DNA of 44,374 bases from Anaeromyxobacter terrae (GCF_022690685.1 NZ_JALCYY010000045.1:1-44374), one strand, 5' to 3'. Counted from the first letter of the stretch, positions 7,828 to 19,017 are shown. Notes: generated from the letters alone by a model not told the origin. Made by a program: numbers and translations.

Positions 7828-10800
7828 CTAGTTCCCGCCGGCGCGCGCCTCGTCGTGCGCGTTCTCCTCGAAGGCAGCCATCTCCGCCTCCTCGGCCGAG
7901 AGCCCCTTCTCGCGCATCCTCGCCTGCGCCTCGACGACGCGCCGGAAGTCGTGCGGGAGCACGCGCACCAGCCGCTTCGCCGTGTCGGCCCAGCGCTCGA
8001 GGAGCCGCCGCGCGTGGGCGCTGCCGGTCCACTCGGCGTGCTTCTCGACGAGCGCCCGCACCGCCGCGAGCTCCTCCACGTCCTCGAGACGCGAGAGCCC
8101 CACCATCTGCTTGTTGCAGCGGGTGGCGAACTGGCCGTCCGCGTCGAGCACGTAGGCGACGCCGCCGGACATCCCGGCCGCGAAGTTCCGGCCGGTGGGG
8201 CCGAGCACGACGACCCGACCGCCCGTCATGTACTCGCAGCCGTGATCGCCGACGCCCTCGACCACCGCGTGCAGGCCGGAGTTCCGCACGCAGAAGCGCT
8301 CGCCGGCGAGGCCGCGCACGTACGCCTCGCCGCCCGTCGCGCCGTAGAACGCGACGTTGCCGATGACGATGTTCTCCTCCGGGACGAACGTCGCCTCGCG
8401 CGGCGGGTGGACCACGATCTTGCCGCCCGAGAGCCCCTTGCCGACGTAGTCGTTGGCGTCGCCCTCGAGGACGAGCGTCATCCCGCGCGGGATGAACGCG
8501 CCGAACGACTGCCCCGCCGAGCCCTGGAAGTGGAGCTGGATCGTGTCCTCCGGCAGGCCCGCGGCGCCGTGGCGCCGGGTCAGCTCGCTCCCCGTCATCG
8601 TGCCGACCACGCGCATCGTGTTGCGGATGGGCAGGGTCGCGCGGACGGGCTTCCCCTCCTCGAGCGCGGGGCGCGCGAGGTCGAGGAGAGTGGTCGCGTC
8701 GAGCGTCTGCTCGATGCCGTGGTCCTGCGGGATCTGGCAGGTGCGCCCGTAGCTCCGGGGCACCGTGGGCTTGAAGAGGATCCGGCTGAAGTCGAGGTTG
8801 CGCGCCTTCCAGTGGTCGACCGCGCGGCGCAGCTCGATCCGCTCGGACCGGCCGACCATCTCGTCGATGGTCCGGTAGCCGAGCTCGGCCATGAGCTCGC
8901 GCACCTCTTGCGCCACGAAGCGCATGAAGGTGACGACGTGGTCCGGGTCGCCGGTGAACTTGGCGCGCAGCTTCGGATCCTGGGTCGCGACGCCCACCGG
9001 GCACGTGTTGAGGTGGCAGGCGCGCATCATGATGCAGCCGAGGACGACGAGCGGGGCGGTCGCGAAGCCGAACTCCTCGGCGCCGAGGAGCGCGCCGACG
9101 ACGACGTCGCGGCCCGTCTTGAGCTGCCCGTCCACCTCCACCACGATGCGGGAGCGGAGGTCGTTCATCACGAGCACCTGGTGCGTCTCGGCGAGGCCGA
9201 GCTCCCAGGGGATGCCCGCGTGCTTGATCGAGGTGAGCGGCGAGGCGCCCGTGCCGCCGTCGTGGCCCGAGACGAGCACCACGTCCGCGTGCGCCTTCGC
9301 GACGCCCGCGGCGATCGTGCCGACGCCGACCTCCGCCACGAGCTTGACCGAGACGCGCGCGCGGTGGTTCGCGTTCTTGAGGTCGTGGATGAGCTGGGCG
9401 AGGTCCTCGATCGAGTAGATGTCGTGGTGGGGCGGCGGCGAGATGAGCCCCACGCCCGGGGTCGCGTGGCGCACCTTCGCGATCCACGGGTAGACCTTCG
9501 AGCCCGGCAGCTGGCCGCCCTCGCCGGGCTTCGCGCCCTGGGCCATCTTGATCTGCAGCTCGCGCGCGTTCACGAGGTACTCGCTCGTGACGCCGAACCG
9601 GCCGGAGGCGACCTGCTTGATGGCGCTGTTCTTCGAGTCGCCGCCCGGCAGCCGCGCGTAGCGGGCCGGATCCTCGCCGCCCTCGCCGGTGTTCGACTTG
9701 CCGCCGATGCGGTTCATCGCCACGGCGAGCGCCTCGTGCGCCTCCTGCGAGATCGAGCCGTAGCTCATCGCGCCGGTCTTGAACCGACGCATGATCGACT
9801 CGACCGGCTCGACCTCGTCGATCGGCACCGGCTTCGGGCCGGGCACGAGGTCCATGAGCCCGCGCAGCGTGTTGAGGTTCCTCGCCTGGTGATCGACGAG
9901 CGAGGTGTACTCCTTGAAGAGCGCGTAGCTCTTCGAGCGGCAGGCGTACTGGAGCTTGTGCACCGTCTCCGGGTTGAAGAGGTGGTGCTCCCCGGTCGCG
10001 CGCCACTTGTACTGGCCGCCCGCGGGCAGGCTCGTGTGGAAGATGGGCCGCTTCGGGGGGAAGCCGCGCTCGTTGCGGAGCCGCGCCTCCTTCGCGACGA
10101 CGTCGATGCCGACGCCGCCGACGCGCGTCGAGGTCCAGGTGAAGTACTCGTCGATGAAGTCCTGGTTCAGGCCCACGGCCTCGAACACCTGGGCGCCGTG
10201 GTAGCTCTGGATGGTGGAGATCCCCATCTTGGAGATCACCTTCACGATCCCCTTGCTCACCGCCTTCACGTACTTCTTCTCGGCCTCCGCGGCCGGGCCC
10301 GGGATGAGCCCCAGGTTCACCTGGTCGTGGATGGTCTCGAAGGCGAGGTAGGGGTTCACCGCGGAGGCGCCGAAGCCGACGAGCAGCGCGAAGTGGTGCA
10401 CCTCGCGCGGCTCGCCCGTCTCGAGGACGAGGCCGATGCGCGTGCGGGTGCCCTCGCGGATCAGGTGGTGGTGCACCGCCGAGACGGCGAGGAGCGACGG
10501 GATGGGCGCGTCGTCGGCGTCGTGGCCGCGGTCCGAGAGGACGATGAGGTTGTACCCCTCGGCGATGCACTCCGAGGCCTTGAAGCGCAGGTCCTCGAGC
10601 GCCTTGCGCAGCCCGGCGCCGCCGTCCTTCGCGCGGAACAGGATGGGGAGCGTGATCGCGCGGAGGCCCTTCGAGCCAGGCCCGCCGTCGAGGGCGCGGA
10701 TCTTCTCGAGCTCCTCGTTGCGCAGCACGGGGGTGGGCAGGGAGAGCTGCCGGCACGCGTCCGGCCCGGGCTCGAGGAGGTTCCCCTCCGGCCCGACGGC

Positions 10801-12438
10801 GGTCTCCACCGCCATGATGATCTCCTCGCGGATGGCGTCGACCGGCGGGTTCGTCACCTGCGCGAAGAGCTGCTTGAAGTAGGCGAACAGCGGCTGCGGC
10901 TTCTCCGAGAGCACCGCGAGCGGCGCGTCGTTGCCCATGGAGCCGAGGGGCTCGGTGCCCTCGGTCGCCATCGGCGTGACGATCATCTTCACGTCCTCGG
11001 CGGTGTAGCCGAAGACCTCCTGGCGGCGGAGGACGGTCTCGTGATCCGGCTCGATGACGTGCTGCGGCCTCGGCAGCTCGTCGAGGCGCACCGCGTAGCG
11101 CTCGATCCACTCGCGGTACGGGTGCTGCCTGGCGATCCGCTCCTTCAGCTCGTCGTCCGAGACGATGCGCCCCTCGGACGTGTCGACGAGGAAGATACGC
11201 CCGGGCTGCAGGCGGCCCTTCCTCAGGATCCGCTCGGGGGGGATGTCGAGGACGCCCACCTCGGACGCCATGACGACGAGGTCGTCCTTCGTCACGTAGT
11301 AGCGCGAGGGGCGGAGCCCGTTGCGATCGAGGAGCGCGCCGACGCGGACGCCGTCGGTGAAGGCGATGGACGCCGGGCCGTCCCATGGCTCCATGAGGCA
11401 GGAGTGGAACTCGTAGAACGCGCGCTTCGTGGCGCTCATCGACTCGTGCCGGTTCCACGGCTCCGGCATCATCATCATCATCGCGTGCGGGAGCTCGCGG
11501 CCCGAGAGCGTGAGCAGCTCGAGCACGTTGTCGAACATGGCCGAGTCGGAGCCCTCGGTGTCGACGACGGTGAGGATCTTCTGCAGGTCCGCGCCGAGGA
11601 GCGAGGAGCGCATCATCGACTGGCGCGCGTGCATCCAGTTGATGTTGCCGCGCAGCGTGTTGATCTCGCCGTTGTGCGAGATGTAGCGGTACGGGTGCGC
11701 GCGCGACCACGACGGGAAGGTGTTCGTCGAGAAGCGCGAGTGGACCATCGCGATCGCGGTGACGAGCGCCGGGCGCGACAGGTCCGGGTAGAACGCGCGG
11801 AGCTGCGGCGCGTTCAGCATGCCCTTGTAGACGACGGTCTTGTGCGAGAGGGACGGCACGTAGAAGTGCGTGCGCCCGGGGATCGCGGAGCGCGACACCT
11901 TCTTCTCGACCAGCCGGCGGATCACGTAGAGCTTCCGCTCGAAGCTCATCGCGTCGGGACAGTTCGATCCGCGCCCGACGAAGATCTGCCGGACGACGGG
12001 CTGGCTCGCGCGCGCGGTGGGGCCGAGGGTGGCGCCGTCCGTGGGCACGTCGCGCCAGCCCAGCACGTGCTGGCCCTCCTCGCGCACCACCGCCTCGAAG
12101 ATCCGCGCGCACTCGGCGCGGCCGGCCTCGTTCGGCGGCAGGAAGACCATGCCCGCGGCGTAGTGGCCCGGGCGCGGCAGGCGGATCCCGAGGGGCTCGC
12201 ACTCGGCCGCGAGGAACGCGTGGGGAAGCTGGAAGAGGATGCCCGCGCCGTCGCCGGTGTTCTTCTCGGCGCCGACGGCGCCGCGGTGCTCGAGGTTCAC
12301 GAGCACCTCGAGGGCCTTCGTGAGGATGTCGTGCGAGACGCGGCCCTTGATGTCGACCACGAACCCGAAGCCGCAGGCGTCGTGCTCGTGCTGCGGGTCG
12401 TAGAGGCCCTGCTTCCCTGGATACCCGGTCTCGGTCAT
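7828..12438 (-). CDS. gltB: Glutamate synthase large subunit
   Basis: The 1536-residue product has the complete large-subunit architecture: an N-terminal class II glutamine amidotransferase domain (about 22-430), a central domain, an FMN-binding synthase domain (about 800-1180) and a C-terminal GXGXG beta-helix domain with repeated Gly motifs ([26 protein letters not shown]). Cys22 in DACGFGF should become the N-terminal nucleophile after removal of a 21-residue propeptide. The 3Fe-4S cluster ligands are visible as Cys1135, Cys1141 and Cys1146 in the [14 protein letters not shown] motif. The enzyme transfers glutamine amide nitrogen to 2-oxoglutarate. ATG at 12438 is preferred over GTG at 12444 because an AAGGGTG ribosome site is well spaced for it. 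A candidate promoter lies at 12610-12639. Confidence 0.96.
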   Translation of the reverse strand: MTETGYPGKQGLYDPQHEHDACGFGFVVDIKGRVSHDILTKALEVLVNLEHRGAVGAEKNTGDGAGILFQLPHAFLAAECEPLGIRLPRPGHYAAGMVFLPPNEAGRAECARIFEAVVREEGQHVLGWRDVPTDGATLGPTARASQPVVRQIFVGRGSNCPDAMSFERKLYVIRRLVEKKVSRSAIPGRTHFYVPSLSHKTVVYKGMLNAPQLRAFYPDLSRPALVTAIAMVHSRFSTNTFPSWSRAHPYRYISHNGEINTLRGNINWMHARQSMMRSSLLGADLQKILTVVDTEGSDSAMFDNVLELLTLSGRELPHAMMMMMPEPWNRHESMSATKRAFYEFHSCLMEPWDGPASIAFTDGVRVGALLDRNGLRPSRYYVTKDDLVVMASEVGVLDIPPERILRKGRLQPGRIFLVDTSEGRIVSDDELKERIARQHPYREWIERYAVRLDELPRPQHVIEPDHETVLRRQEVFGYTAEDVKMIVTPMATEGTEPLGSMGNDAPLAVLSEKPQPLFAYFKQLFAQVTNPPVDAIREEIIMAVETAVGPEGNLLEPGPDACRQLSLPTPVLRNEELEKIRALDGGPGSKGLRAITLPILFRAKDGGAGLRKALEDLRFKASECIAEGYNLIVLSDRGHDADDAPIPSLLAVSAVHHHLIREGTRTRIGLVLETGEPREVHHFALLVGFGASAVNPYLAFETIHDQVNLGLIPGPAAEAEKKYVKAVSKGIVKVISKMGISTIQSYHGAQVFEAVGLNQDFIDEYFTWTSTRVGGVGIDVVAKEARLRNERGFPPKRPIFHTSLPAGGQYKWRATGEHHLFNPETVHKLQYACRSKSYALFKEYTSLVDHQARNLNTLRGLMDLVPGPKPVPIDEVEPVESIMRRFKTGAMSYGSISQEAHEALAVAMNRIGGKSNTGEGGEDPARYARLPGGDSKNSAIKQVASGRFGVTSEYLVNARELQIKMAQGAKPGEGGQLPGSKVYPWIAKVRHATPGVGLISPPPHHDIYSIEDLAQLIHDLKNANHRARVSVKLVAEVGVGTIAAGVAKAHADVVLVSGHDGGTGASPLTSIKHAGIPWELGLAETHQVLVMNDLRSRIVVEVDGQLKTGRDVVVGALLGAEEFGFATAPLVVLGCIMMRACHLNTCPVGVATQDPKLRAKFTGDPDHVVTFMRFVAQEVRELMAELGYRTIDEMVGRSERIELRRAVDHWKARNLDFSRILFKPTVPRSYGRTCQIPQDHGIEQTLDATTLLDLARPALEEGKPVRATLPIRNTMRVVGTMTGSELTRRHGAAGLPEDTIQLHFQGSAGQSFGAFIPRGMTLVLEGDANDYVGKGLSGGKIVVHPPREATFVPEENIVIGNVAFYGATGGEAYVRGLAGERFCVRNSGLHAVVEGVGDHGCEYMTGGRVVVLGPTGRNFAAGMSGGVAYVLDADGQFATRCNKQMVGLSRLEDVEELAAVRALVEKHAEWTGSAHARRLLERWADTAKRLVRVLPHDFRRVVEAQARMREKGLSAEEAEMAAFEENAHDEARAGGN

Positions 12439-12609
12439 TCTCACTTCACCCTTTGCGAAACGCCTTCACGCCGCGGCAGCCGCGGCGCCTCCGCTCGATC
12501 GGATCTCCGGATCGCGATGCACGCCGTGCGCCGCCTCCGCGCCACCCGGGGCGCGGCATGCGACGGCGGGCCTTGCGGGTAGGACCGCGCTGCACGAGCG
12601 AGAAAATCG

Positions 12610-12639
12610 AGTGTCGCCAACGCGATGCGTCTCAGTCAA
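12610..12639 (-). promoter_or_regulatory. Candidate sigma70 promoter for gltBD
   Basis: On the minus strand TTGACT (12634-12639) matches five of six bases of a -35 box and is followed 18 bases later by GACACT (12610-12615), which matches three of six bases of a -10 box. It would place the start of transcription near 12603, about 165 bases before gltB. Such a match is moderately likely by chance, and the -10 is weak. Confidence 0.3.
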
Positions 12640-12857
12640 TACCGACCGGCCCCGATCGGCGCGCTGCCCGGAATCCGGGCGCGCTGCTGCTCGCTCGCCG
12701 TGCAGACGCGCGGCGCGGCTGCTCGCTACCCGGGCAGCCGCGGTCGCGCGTGCTCGTGGATCGGGCCGGTGCGCAGCTGCCGCCCGCGCGCCTGCCCGGC
12801 CGCTGGGCAGCCATCGGGCACGGCGCCGCCCCGCCAGACGCAGGGTGACCTCGGGAC
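12640..12857. other. Rest of the gltB upstream region, no gene seen
   Basis: The gap between gltB and the next gene (12439-12899) contains only the candidate promoter and the hairpin at 12858-12879. All reading frames across it are Arg/Ala/Pro-rich without ribosome sites. Confidence 0.5.
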
Positions 12858-12879
12858 CGAGGCGCGGGGAGGCGCCTCG
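12858..12879 (-). terminator. Possible terminator after the RskA-like gene
   Basis: CGAGGCGC (12858-12865) pairs with GCGCCTCG (12872-12879) around a 6-base loop, about 21-42 bases beyond the stop codon on the minus strand. No T run follows. Confidence 0.35.
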
Positions 12880-12899
12880 CCCTCTACGCCGCCGCCTGC

Positions 12900-13559
12900 C
12901 TAGCCGCGCGGCCCGCGGCCCCGGCGCGCCTGCGTAGGCGGCGCCTCCGCGAGGACGCCGCGCTCGCCGTTCGCCGGGTAGCGTGCGGCCACGCGCGGCT
13001 CGGCGCCGTCGAGGTTCTCCTGGTCCCGTGGACGGAGCAGCAGCTCGACGGCGGTCGTCCCCTCGGGGATGTCCTTCGCGAGGAGGAAGCCGGTCCCGTC
13101 GTTGCCCGGGAGCACGCTGCCGAGCGCCTTCGCCTCGCCGCCCTTCGTGCGCGCGGCGACGACGTACTCCTGCCCCTCCGGCGGCGCGGCGAGGCCGTAG
13201 AAGTAGGCGCGGACCGCCTTCTCGGACGGGTGCGCGAACGCGATCCCGCTCTCCTGCGCCTTGGGGTTCACGCCGTAGAACAGCGCCGCCGCCGAACCGG
13301 CGGAGCGCTGGATGCCCTCCTCCGCGCGTGCGTCGGTGAGGAGCTTGTCCCGCTGCTCGATGGTCTTCTGGAGCTCGGCGACCTGCTGCTGCGCCGCCTT
13401 CGCCTCGCGCTCCACCGACCCGGCCTTCGAGACCTGGGTGATGCCGTAGCCCGCGATCGCGAACACGCCGACGATCACGGGGATGATGAAGAGCCAGAGC
13501 TTGCCCTCCGAGCCCTTGCTCTCGAGGACGCTGCCAAATTCGATCCGTTCGGAAGCCAT
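12900..13559 (-). CDS. Single-pass membrane protein with coiled coil and anti-sigma-K-like C-terminus
   Basis: The 219-residue product has a short polar N-terminus, one transmembrane segment (about 22-42, LWLFIIPVIVGVFAIAGYG) and a predicted coiled coil (about 46-78, rich in Glu, Gln, Lys, Ala). The C-terminal domain (about 85-185) has the pattern AFFxGLAAPPEGQEYVVAA...GSVLPGNDGTGF...DIPEGTTAVELLL in outline, which resembles the extracytoplasmic RskA domain of anti-sigma-K factors. No anti-sigma zinc finger lies on the cytoplasmic side (only about 20 residues), so it is not a complete anti-sigma factor. It lies 112 bases after the regulator gene at 13671-15047 on the same strand and may be cotranscribed. 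The function is unknown; the RskA resemblance is tentative. Confidence 0.65.
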   Translation of the reverse strand: MASERIEFGSVLESKGSEGKLWLFIIPVIVGVFAIAGYGITQVSKAGSVEREAKAAQQQVAELQKTIEQRDKLLTDARAEEGIQRSAGSAAALFYGVNPKAQESGIAFAHPSEKAVRAYFYGLAAPPEGQEYVVAARTKGGEAKALGSVLPGNDGTGFLLAKDIPEGTTAVELLLRPRDQENLDGAEPRVAARYPANGERGVLAEAPPTQARRGRGPRG

Positions 13560-13670
13560 GCTCTAAGGTAGGAACCGGGCTTCTCGCAGGGCGACTCGTC
13601 CGGGCGCGACCAGGTCGACCGGGGGACCGGTCGCAGGGCAGGCGTGACGCCGGGCGCGCGGCGCGGCCGC

Positions 13671-15047
13671 TCAGCCGTCGAGGGCGGCGTTCCGCGGCAC
13701 GCCGCCCGCCCGGTACTCCTTCAGCCGGTACTGGATCTTGCGGACGGAGACGCCGAGGATCTCCGCCGCGCGCGCGGTCGAGCCACCCGCCTGCTCGAGC
13801 GTTCGCAGGATCGCCTCGCGCTCGATCTCGAAGAGCGACGCGCCGGGGATGAGCGCGATGGCGCCCGCCTCGTCGGCGCGACCGCCCTGGAGCACCGGGG
13901 AGAGGTCCTCCGCGGCGATCTCGCTCCCCTGCGCCCGCGACACCGCGCGCTCCACCACCGAGGCGAGCTCGCGCACGTTGCCCGGCCAGTCGTAGCCGAA
14001 GAGCGCGGACAGCGCGCCGGGCGTCACCCCGGTGATCCGCTTCCCCGCCGCGAAGGTCGCGGTCTCGAGGAAGTGCTGCACGAGCGCGGGGATGTCGCTC
14101 TTGCGCGAGCGGAGCGGCGGGACCGCGATCGACACGACGTTGAGCCGGTAGTAGAGGTCGTCGCGGAAGCTCCCCGCCCGGATCTCCTCGGCGAGGTCGT
14201 GCTGCGTCCCGGCGACGAGCCGGACGTCCACGTGGATCGTCGTACGCCCGCCGACGCGCTCGAGCTCGCCCTGCTGGAGCACGCGCAGGAGCCTCACCTG
14301 GAGCGCCGCGGGGAGCCGGCCGACCTCGTCGAGGTAGAGGGTGCCGCCGTCGGCCTCCTCCAGCCGGCCCGGGCGCCGCTCGTCGGAGTCGCCGAACGCG
14401 CCGGCCTCGTGACCGAACAGGTCGGCCTCGAGCAGCGCCTCCGAGCGCGCGGCGCAGTTGACGCGGACGAACGGCCGGTCGCGGCGCGGCGACCACTCGT
14501 GGAGCGCCTGCGCGACCTGTGCCTTCCCCGAGCCGACCTCGCCCTGCACGAGGACGGCGGCCTTGGTCGGCGCGACGCGGCGGAGCACCTCCACGAGCGC
14601 CGTGAGCTCCGGCGCGGCGCCGACGATCGACGCCCGCGCGCGCGCCCGCTCGCGGAGCGCCGCGCGGTCCCGCCGGAGCCGCCGCCGCTCGAGCGCCTTC
14701 TCGACCACGATCACCGTCTGCGTCGGGTCGAGCGGCCGGACGAGGTAGCTGTCCGCGCCCGCGCGCAACGCCGCCACCGCCACGTCGAGCCGATCGAGCG
14801 GGGTCGAGACGACGACGGACGCGTCCGAGCGGCAGGCGCGCAGCCGCGCGACCATCGCGGCGCCGTCGCAGCCGGGCAGCGTCGCGTCGGCCAGCACCGC
14901 GCTCGGCGCGAAGGTCGGGACGAGCGCGAGCGCGCCGTCCGCGGTCGACGCGTCGACGGCGTCGAACCCGCGCTCGAACAGGGCGGCCCGGAGCGACGCC
15001 CCCTCGAGCGGGTTGGCGTCGACGACGAGAATGCGATCACGAGGCAT
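13671..15047 (-). CDS. Response regulator of the NtrC type with altered GAFTGA loop
   Basis: The 458-residue product has a receiver domain (1-120), an AAA+ domain (about 140-375) and a Fis-type helix-turn-helix (about 415-450, STARAAEILGVSVRKIQYRL). The receiver keeps Asp10 and the phospho-acceptor Asp54 but has Ala11 where a second acidic residue is usual and Arg104 in place of the invariant Lys. The AAA+ domain keeps Walker A (GEVGSGK, 169-175), Walker B (LYLDE, 237-241) and the arginine finger region (FRDDLYYRLN). The sigma54-contact loop, normally GAFTGA, reads GAFGDS at 216-221. The known family activates sigma54 RNA polymerase by ATP hydrolysis; this member probably cannot in the usual way. 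ATG at 15047 gives a normal receiver start. No partner histidine kinase is adjacent. Confidence 0.88.
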   Translation of the reverse strand: MPRDRILVVDANPLEGASLRAALFERGFDAVDASTADGALALVPTFAPSAVLADATLPGCDGAAMVARLRACRSDASVVVSTPLDRLDVAVAALRAGADSYLVRPLDPTQTVIVVEKALERRRLRRDRAALRERARARASIVGAAPELTALVEVLRRVAPTKAAVLVQGEVGSGKAQVAQALHEWSPRRDRPFVRVNCAARSEALLEADLFGHEAGAFGDSDERRPGRLEEADGGTLYLDEVGRLPAALQVRLLRVLQQGELERVGGRTTIHVDVRLVAGTQHDLAEEIRAGSFRDDLYYRLNVVSIAVPPLRSRKSDIPALVQHFLETATFAAGKRITGVTPGALSALFGYDWPGNVRELASVVERAVSRAQGSEIAAEDLSPVLQGGRADEAGAIALIPGASLFEIEREAILRTLEQAGGSTARAAEILGVSVRKIQYRLKEYRAGGVPRNAALDG

Positions 15048-15310
15048 GAGGACCGCCGGACGCGTAGCAAGCTGCGTACCCGGGTTTAGCGGCTTTTTTC
15101 GTGCAGGAATTGCGGGGTCCGGATCGCCCTCGCGGCACCGCACGAGGGCTCGCACGCCCTCAAGGGCGCGCCACCTCTCGCGAATATCCGTGGCCCTGCC
15201 CGCCGGACCGGCCCATTCGGGATCCGGGTCACGGCGCACGCCGGGCGGGGCGATCTCGGGTCCCCGGGAGAAGACCTGCCTCCCCCGGCGGCATCCGCTA
15301 CGTAGCAGCG

Positions 15311-15844
15311 ATGGACCCGACCTGGGCGAACGGACGGATCACCGTGGTGCAGGGGGACATCACCCGTCTCCCGGTGGACGCGATCGTGAACGCGGCCAAC
15401 GCGTCACTCCTCGGTGGCGGGGGGGTGGATGGGGCGATCCACCGGGCGGCTGGGCCCGGCCTCCTCGAGGAGTGTCGCGCGCTCGGGGGCGCGCGCACCG
15501 GCGAGGCTAAGCTCACCGGCGGCCACCTCCTCCCGGCGCGCCACGTCATCCACACCGTCGGGCCGGTCTGGACGGGCGGAGGCGCCGGCGAGGACGCGCT
15601 CCTCGCGCGCTGCTACCGCGAGTCGATGAGGCTCGCCGCGGAGCACGGGGCGCGCTCGATCGCGTTCCCGGCCATCTCCGCCGGCGCCTACGGCTTCCCG
15701 CTCGAGCGGGCGACGCGGATCGCGGTGGCGGAGGTCCTGTCCGCGCTCCGCGCGGCGCCGCTCCCGGAGCGCGTGGTGTTCTGCTGCTTCTCGGCGGCCG
15801 ACGCCGCGGTCTACCGGCGCACGCTCGACGACGCCTCCCCCTAG
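15311..15844 (+). CDS. Macrodomain protein, ADP-ribose deacylase-like
   Basis: The 177-residue product is a stand-alone macrodomain. It opens with the ADP-ribose-binding motifs VVQGDIT (Asp16), [20 protein letters not shown] (25-44, with NAAN at 27-30 and Asp40) and ends with [12 protein letters not shown]. This layout matches the MacroD/YmdB group, which removes acetyl from O-acetyl-ADP-ribose or mono-ADP-ribose from proteins; the exact substrate cannot be told from sequence. The ATG at 15311 sits after a GCTACGTAGC palindrome (15297-15306) and has no strong ribosome site. Its TAG stop shares the tetranucleotide CTAG (15841-15844) with the stop of the opposing gene. It is not obviously in an operon. 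Confidence 0.9.
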   Translation: MDPTWANGRITVVQGDITRLPVDAIVNAANASLLGGGGVDGAIHRAAGPGLLEECRALGGARTGEAKLTGGHLLPARHVIHTVGPVWTGGGAGEDALLARCYRESMRLAAEHGARSIAFPAISAGAYGFPLERATRIAVAEVLSALRAAPLPERVVFCCFSAADAAVYRRTLDDASP

Positions 15845-18800
15845 CGCCGCGCGGCGCTGACGGCGCCCACCATCGCGAGCGCGGCGAGGACGAGCGCCGC
15901 GGCGGCGCGGGCGACCCGGAGCGGAGGATCGGGCCGGAGGCGGCGCTCCCGCGCCCAGCGCTCGGGGTCGGCGGGCGGCGCGGGCTCCTGGGAGAGCCGG
16001 ATCACCTCCGCGAGGTGGAGCGCGCGGCGGCCCGCACCCTGCTCGATCTGCGTCCGGCAGGAGAACCCGTCGGCGAGGACGAGCGCGTCCTCGCGCCGGC
16101 GCACCTCGGGCAGCACGCCGCGCTCCCCCACGGTCATCGACACCTCGTACCGGTCGCCGGCCTCGAAGCCGAACGAGCCCGCCATCCCGCAGCAGCCGTG
16201 GTCCATCACCGCGGCGTCGAGGCCGAGGCGCGCCAGCGTCCGCCGCTCCGCGTCCTCCCCCATCACCGCGTGCTCGTGGCAGTGGATCTGCACGAGCGCC
16301 TCGCGATCGATCCTGCCGAGCGGGAACCGATCGCCGGCCTCGTCGACGAGCTCGGCGAGCACCTTCACCTGGTGTGCGAGCGCCCCGGCCCGGGGATCGC
16401 GGGCGAGGAGGTTCGGCAGCTCGTCGCGGAACACGGCGGCGCAGGACGGCTCGAGCACGACGATCGGCGTGCCGTCCTCGAGCGCCGGCCGGAGCACCTC
16501 GAGGTTCCGCTCGAGCATCCGCCGGGCGAGATCGAGCATGCCGTAGTCGTAGAGCGGCCGCCCGCAGCAGAGCCGCCGCGCGGGCAGCTCGACCGCGTAG
16601 CCGGCCGCCTCGAGCGCCTCCACGGCGGCGCGGCCGACCTCCGGGTGGAAGTGCTCGGTGAACGTGTCGGGGAAGAGCACCACCCTTCGCGAGGCGGGGC
16701 CCGGCTGCGGCCGGCGGCGGCGCGCGAACCAGCGCCGGAACCCGACGGACGCGAACCGCGGCAGCGCGCGGCGCTGCGACATGCCCGCCAGCGCCTTCGC
16801 GATCGCAGCGGTCGGCGGGAACCGACCGAGGAGGTTCACGAGCCCGGGCGCGAGGGCCGCCGCGCGCGCCCACCACATGACGAGGCCCATCGCGTACGCG
16901 GCGCGCGGGCGGAGCCGGCCCTTCCAGTGGTGATGGAGGAACTCAGCCTTGTAGCTCGCCATGTCCACGTTCATCGGGCACTCGCTCTTGCACCCCTTGC
17001 ACGCGAGGCAGAGGTGCAGCGCGTCGGCGACCGCGGAGGAGCGCCAGCCGCCCTCGAGCGGATCGCCGACGAGCATCTCGTGCAGGAGGCGGGCGCGCCC
17101 GCGCGTCGAGTGCTTCTCCTCGCGCGTCGCGCGGTAGCTCGGGCACATCACCCCGCCCTCCATGCGACGGCACTCGCCCACGCCGACGCAGCGGGTGGCG
17201 ACGCGGCCGAAGCTGCCCCCGTCCTCCGGGAAGCGGAACGCCGTCCGCGGACGGGCCTCCACGAACCCCGGTCCGAGGCGCAGGTCCCGGTCGAGCGGGA
17301 ACGGATCGATCTTCTTCCCCGGGTTCATCTTCCACCCGGGGTCCCAGGCGCGCTTGTAGTCGCGGAACGCCTCGACGAGCTCGTCTCCGAACATCCTCGG
17401 GAGGAGCTCGCCGCGCGACTGCCCGTCGCCGTGCTCGCCCGAGAGCGAGCCGCCGAGCGAGACGACGAGGTCCGCCGCCTCCTCGACGAACGCGCGGTAG
17501 GTCGCGACGCCCCGGCGCGTCGTGAGGTCGAAGGTGACGCGCGTGTGGACGCAGCCCTGGCCGAAGTGGCCGTAGAGCGCGCCCTCGTAGCCGTACTTTT
17601 CGTAGAGGGCCTTCAGCTCGCGGAGGTACTCGCCGAGCCGCTCGGGCGCGACCGCGGAGTCCTCCCACCCCTCCCACGTGTCGCGCTGGCCGGGCACGCG
17701 GGCGGTCGCCCCCAGCCCGGACTCGCGCACCTTCCAGACGATCTGCTCCTCCCTCGGGTCGTCGTACAGCTTCATCGACGGCGCGTCGGACCGCTTCCGG
17801 AGCGCGCCCATCGCGCGCCGGGCGTTCGCGACCGCCTCGGCGCGGTCGGCGCCGCCGAACTCGACGAGGAGCCACCCGCGCCCGTCGGGCAGCAGCTGCA
17901 GCCGCTCCGGGTGGAGCTTCTTCTCCTTCATGTCGCGGACGAGCAGGTCGTCGATGCCCTCGAGCCCGATCGGCGCGAACGCCCGGAGCTCGGGGACGTG
18001 GTCCCCCGCCTGGAAGACGTCGGGGTAGCCGAGGACGAGGAGCGCGCGGCCCGGCGGGCTCGGGACGAGCCGCACCTCGGCCTCGAGCACGACGACGCAG
18101 GTGCCCTCGGTGCCGACGAGCGCCCGGGCGACGTCGAAGCCGCTCTCGGGGAGGAGCTCGTCGAGGTTGTAGCCGGACACGCGCCGCGGGATTCGCGGGA
18201 AGCGCGCGCGGACGAGGTCCCCGTAGCGATCGCGGATCGCGAGGAGGCGGCGGTAGATCTCGCCGCGCCGCCCGCGCGCGCGCGTCGCCTCCGCGAGCGC
18301 TGCGTCGTCCGTCGGGCCGACCCAGAGCTCCGTGCCGTCGTAGGTCAGCACGCGCAGCCGCCGGACGTTGTCCGCGGTCCGGCCGGCCATCATGGAGTGC
18401 ACGCCGCACGAGTCGTTGCCGATCATGCCGCCGAGCGTGCAGTGGTCGTGCGTCGACGGGTCCGGGCCGAACGTCAGGTGGTGGCGCTCGGCGGCGTTCC
18501 GGAGGTCGTCGAGGACGACGCCGGGCTCGACGCGCGCGACGCGCGCCTCCGGGTCGAGCGCCCGGATGGCGTGGAGGCGCTTCGAGAAGTCGATCACGAC
18601 GGCGACGTTGCAGCACTGGCCGGCGAGGCTCGTCCCACCGCCGCGCGAGAGCACGGGCGCGCCGTGGGCGCGGCAGACCGCGACGGTCGCGATCACGTCG
18701 TCGAGCGAGCGCGGCACCACGACGCCGATCGGCACCTGCCGGTAGTTCGAGCCGTCGGTCGCGTAGAGCGCGCGGCTGCCCGGGTCGAAGCGCACCTCGG

Positions 18801-18969
18801 CGTGCACGCGGGCGCGGAGCTCCGCCTCGAGCGCGCGCGCCGCCTCCGCCGCGAGGGGCGCCCCGGCGCCCCACGGGATCTCCTCGCGCAGCGTCCGCGA
18901 CGCGGGCTGCTCGCCCCGGCCGAGCCCCGGGATGACCCGGCGGCCGTGATCGATCGGTGGGTGCTGCAT
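15841..18969 (-). CDS. FAD-linked oxidase fused to Fe-S/CCG domains (YdiJ/GlcD-GlcF type)
   Basis: The 1042-residue product joins an FAD-binding PCMH domain (about 60-280, motif [17 protein letters not shown]), an FAD oxidase C-terminal domain (to about 590), a ferredoxin-like module (CVGVGECRR, then [14 protein letters not shown]) and Cys-rich CCG domains ([11 protein letters not shown] and [17 protein letters not shown]). One hydrophobic segment ends the protein ([16 protein letters not shown]). This order is that of YdiJ-like enzymes, which oxidise 2-hydroxy acids (D-lactate, glycolate, 2-hydroxyglutarate) and pass electrons to quinone; the substrate here is not known. The start at 18969 has a purine-rich GGGAGAGGA ribosome site. 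The gene is 48 bases downstream of the racemase-like gene and probably in one operon with it. Confidence 0.88.
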   Translation of the reverse strand: MQHPPIDHGRRVIPGLGRGEQPASRTLREEIPWGAGAPLAAEAARALEAELRARVHAEVRFDPGSRALYATDGSNYRQVPIGVVVPRSLDDVIATVAVCRAHGAPVLSRGGGTSLAGQCCNVAVVIDFSKRLHAIRALDPEARVARVEPGVVLDDLRNAAERHHLTFGPDPSTHDHCTLGGMIGNDSCGVHSMMAGRTADNVRRLRVLTYDGTELWVGPTDDAALAEATRARGRRGEIYRRLLAIRDRYGDLVRARFPRIPRRVSGYNLDELLPESGFDVARALVGTEGTCVVVLEAEVRLVPSPPGRALLVLGYPDVFQAGDHVPELRAFAPIGLEGIDDLLVRDMKEKKLHPERLQLLPDGRGWLLVEFGGADRAEAVANARRAMGALRKRSDAPSMKLYDDPREEQIVWKVRESGLGATARVPGQRDTWEGWEDSAVAPERLGEYLRELKALYEKYGYEGALYGHFGQGCVHTRVTFDLTTRRGVATYRAFVEEAADLVVSLGGSLSGEHGDGQSRGELLPRMFGDELVEAFRDYKRAWDPGWKMNPGKKIDPFPLDRDLRLGPGFVEARPRTAFRFPEDGGSFGRVATRCVGVGECRRMEGGVMCPSYRATREEKHSTRGRARLLHEMLVGDPLEGGWRSSAVADALHLCLACKGCKSECPMNVDMASYKAEFLHHHWKGRLRPRAAYAMGLVMWWARAAALAPGLVNLLGRFPPTAAIAKALAGMSQRRALPRFASVGFRRWFARRRRPQPGPASRRVVLFPDTFTEHFHPEVGRAAVEALEAAGYAVELPARRLCCGRPLYDYGMLDLARRMLERNLEVLRPALEDGTPIVVLEPSCAAVFRDELPNLLARDPRAGALAHQVKVLAELVDEAGDRFPLGRIDREALVQIHCHEHAVMGEDAERRTLARLGLDAAVMDHGCCGMAGSFGFEAGDRYEVSMTVGERGVLPEVRRREDALVLADGFSCRTQIEQGAGRRALHLAEVIRLSQEPAPPADPERWARERRLRPDPPLRVARAAAALVLAALAMVGAVSAARR

Positions 18970-19017
18970 CGTCCTCTCCCCTCCCCTCGCCCTCGACGGT
19001 CCCCGGCCCGCACCTCG

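Noticed and set aside
6040-12582. Very long open frames antisense to gltB and gltD
   Set aside because: They are GC-rich shadow frames of genuine glutamate synthase genes, full of Arg/Ala/Val/Asp with no family motifs.
12453-12848. Plus-strand frame upstream of gltB
   Set aside because: Arg/Pro/Ala-rich throughout, overlaps the candidate gltB promoter, and has no ribosome site.
15070-15099. Plus-strand hairpin with six T residues, looks like a classical terminator
   Set aside because: The stem is only six pairs with a G-T wobble and a 13-base loop, and no plus-strand gene precedes it; it lies in the upstream region of a minus-strand gene.
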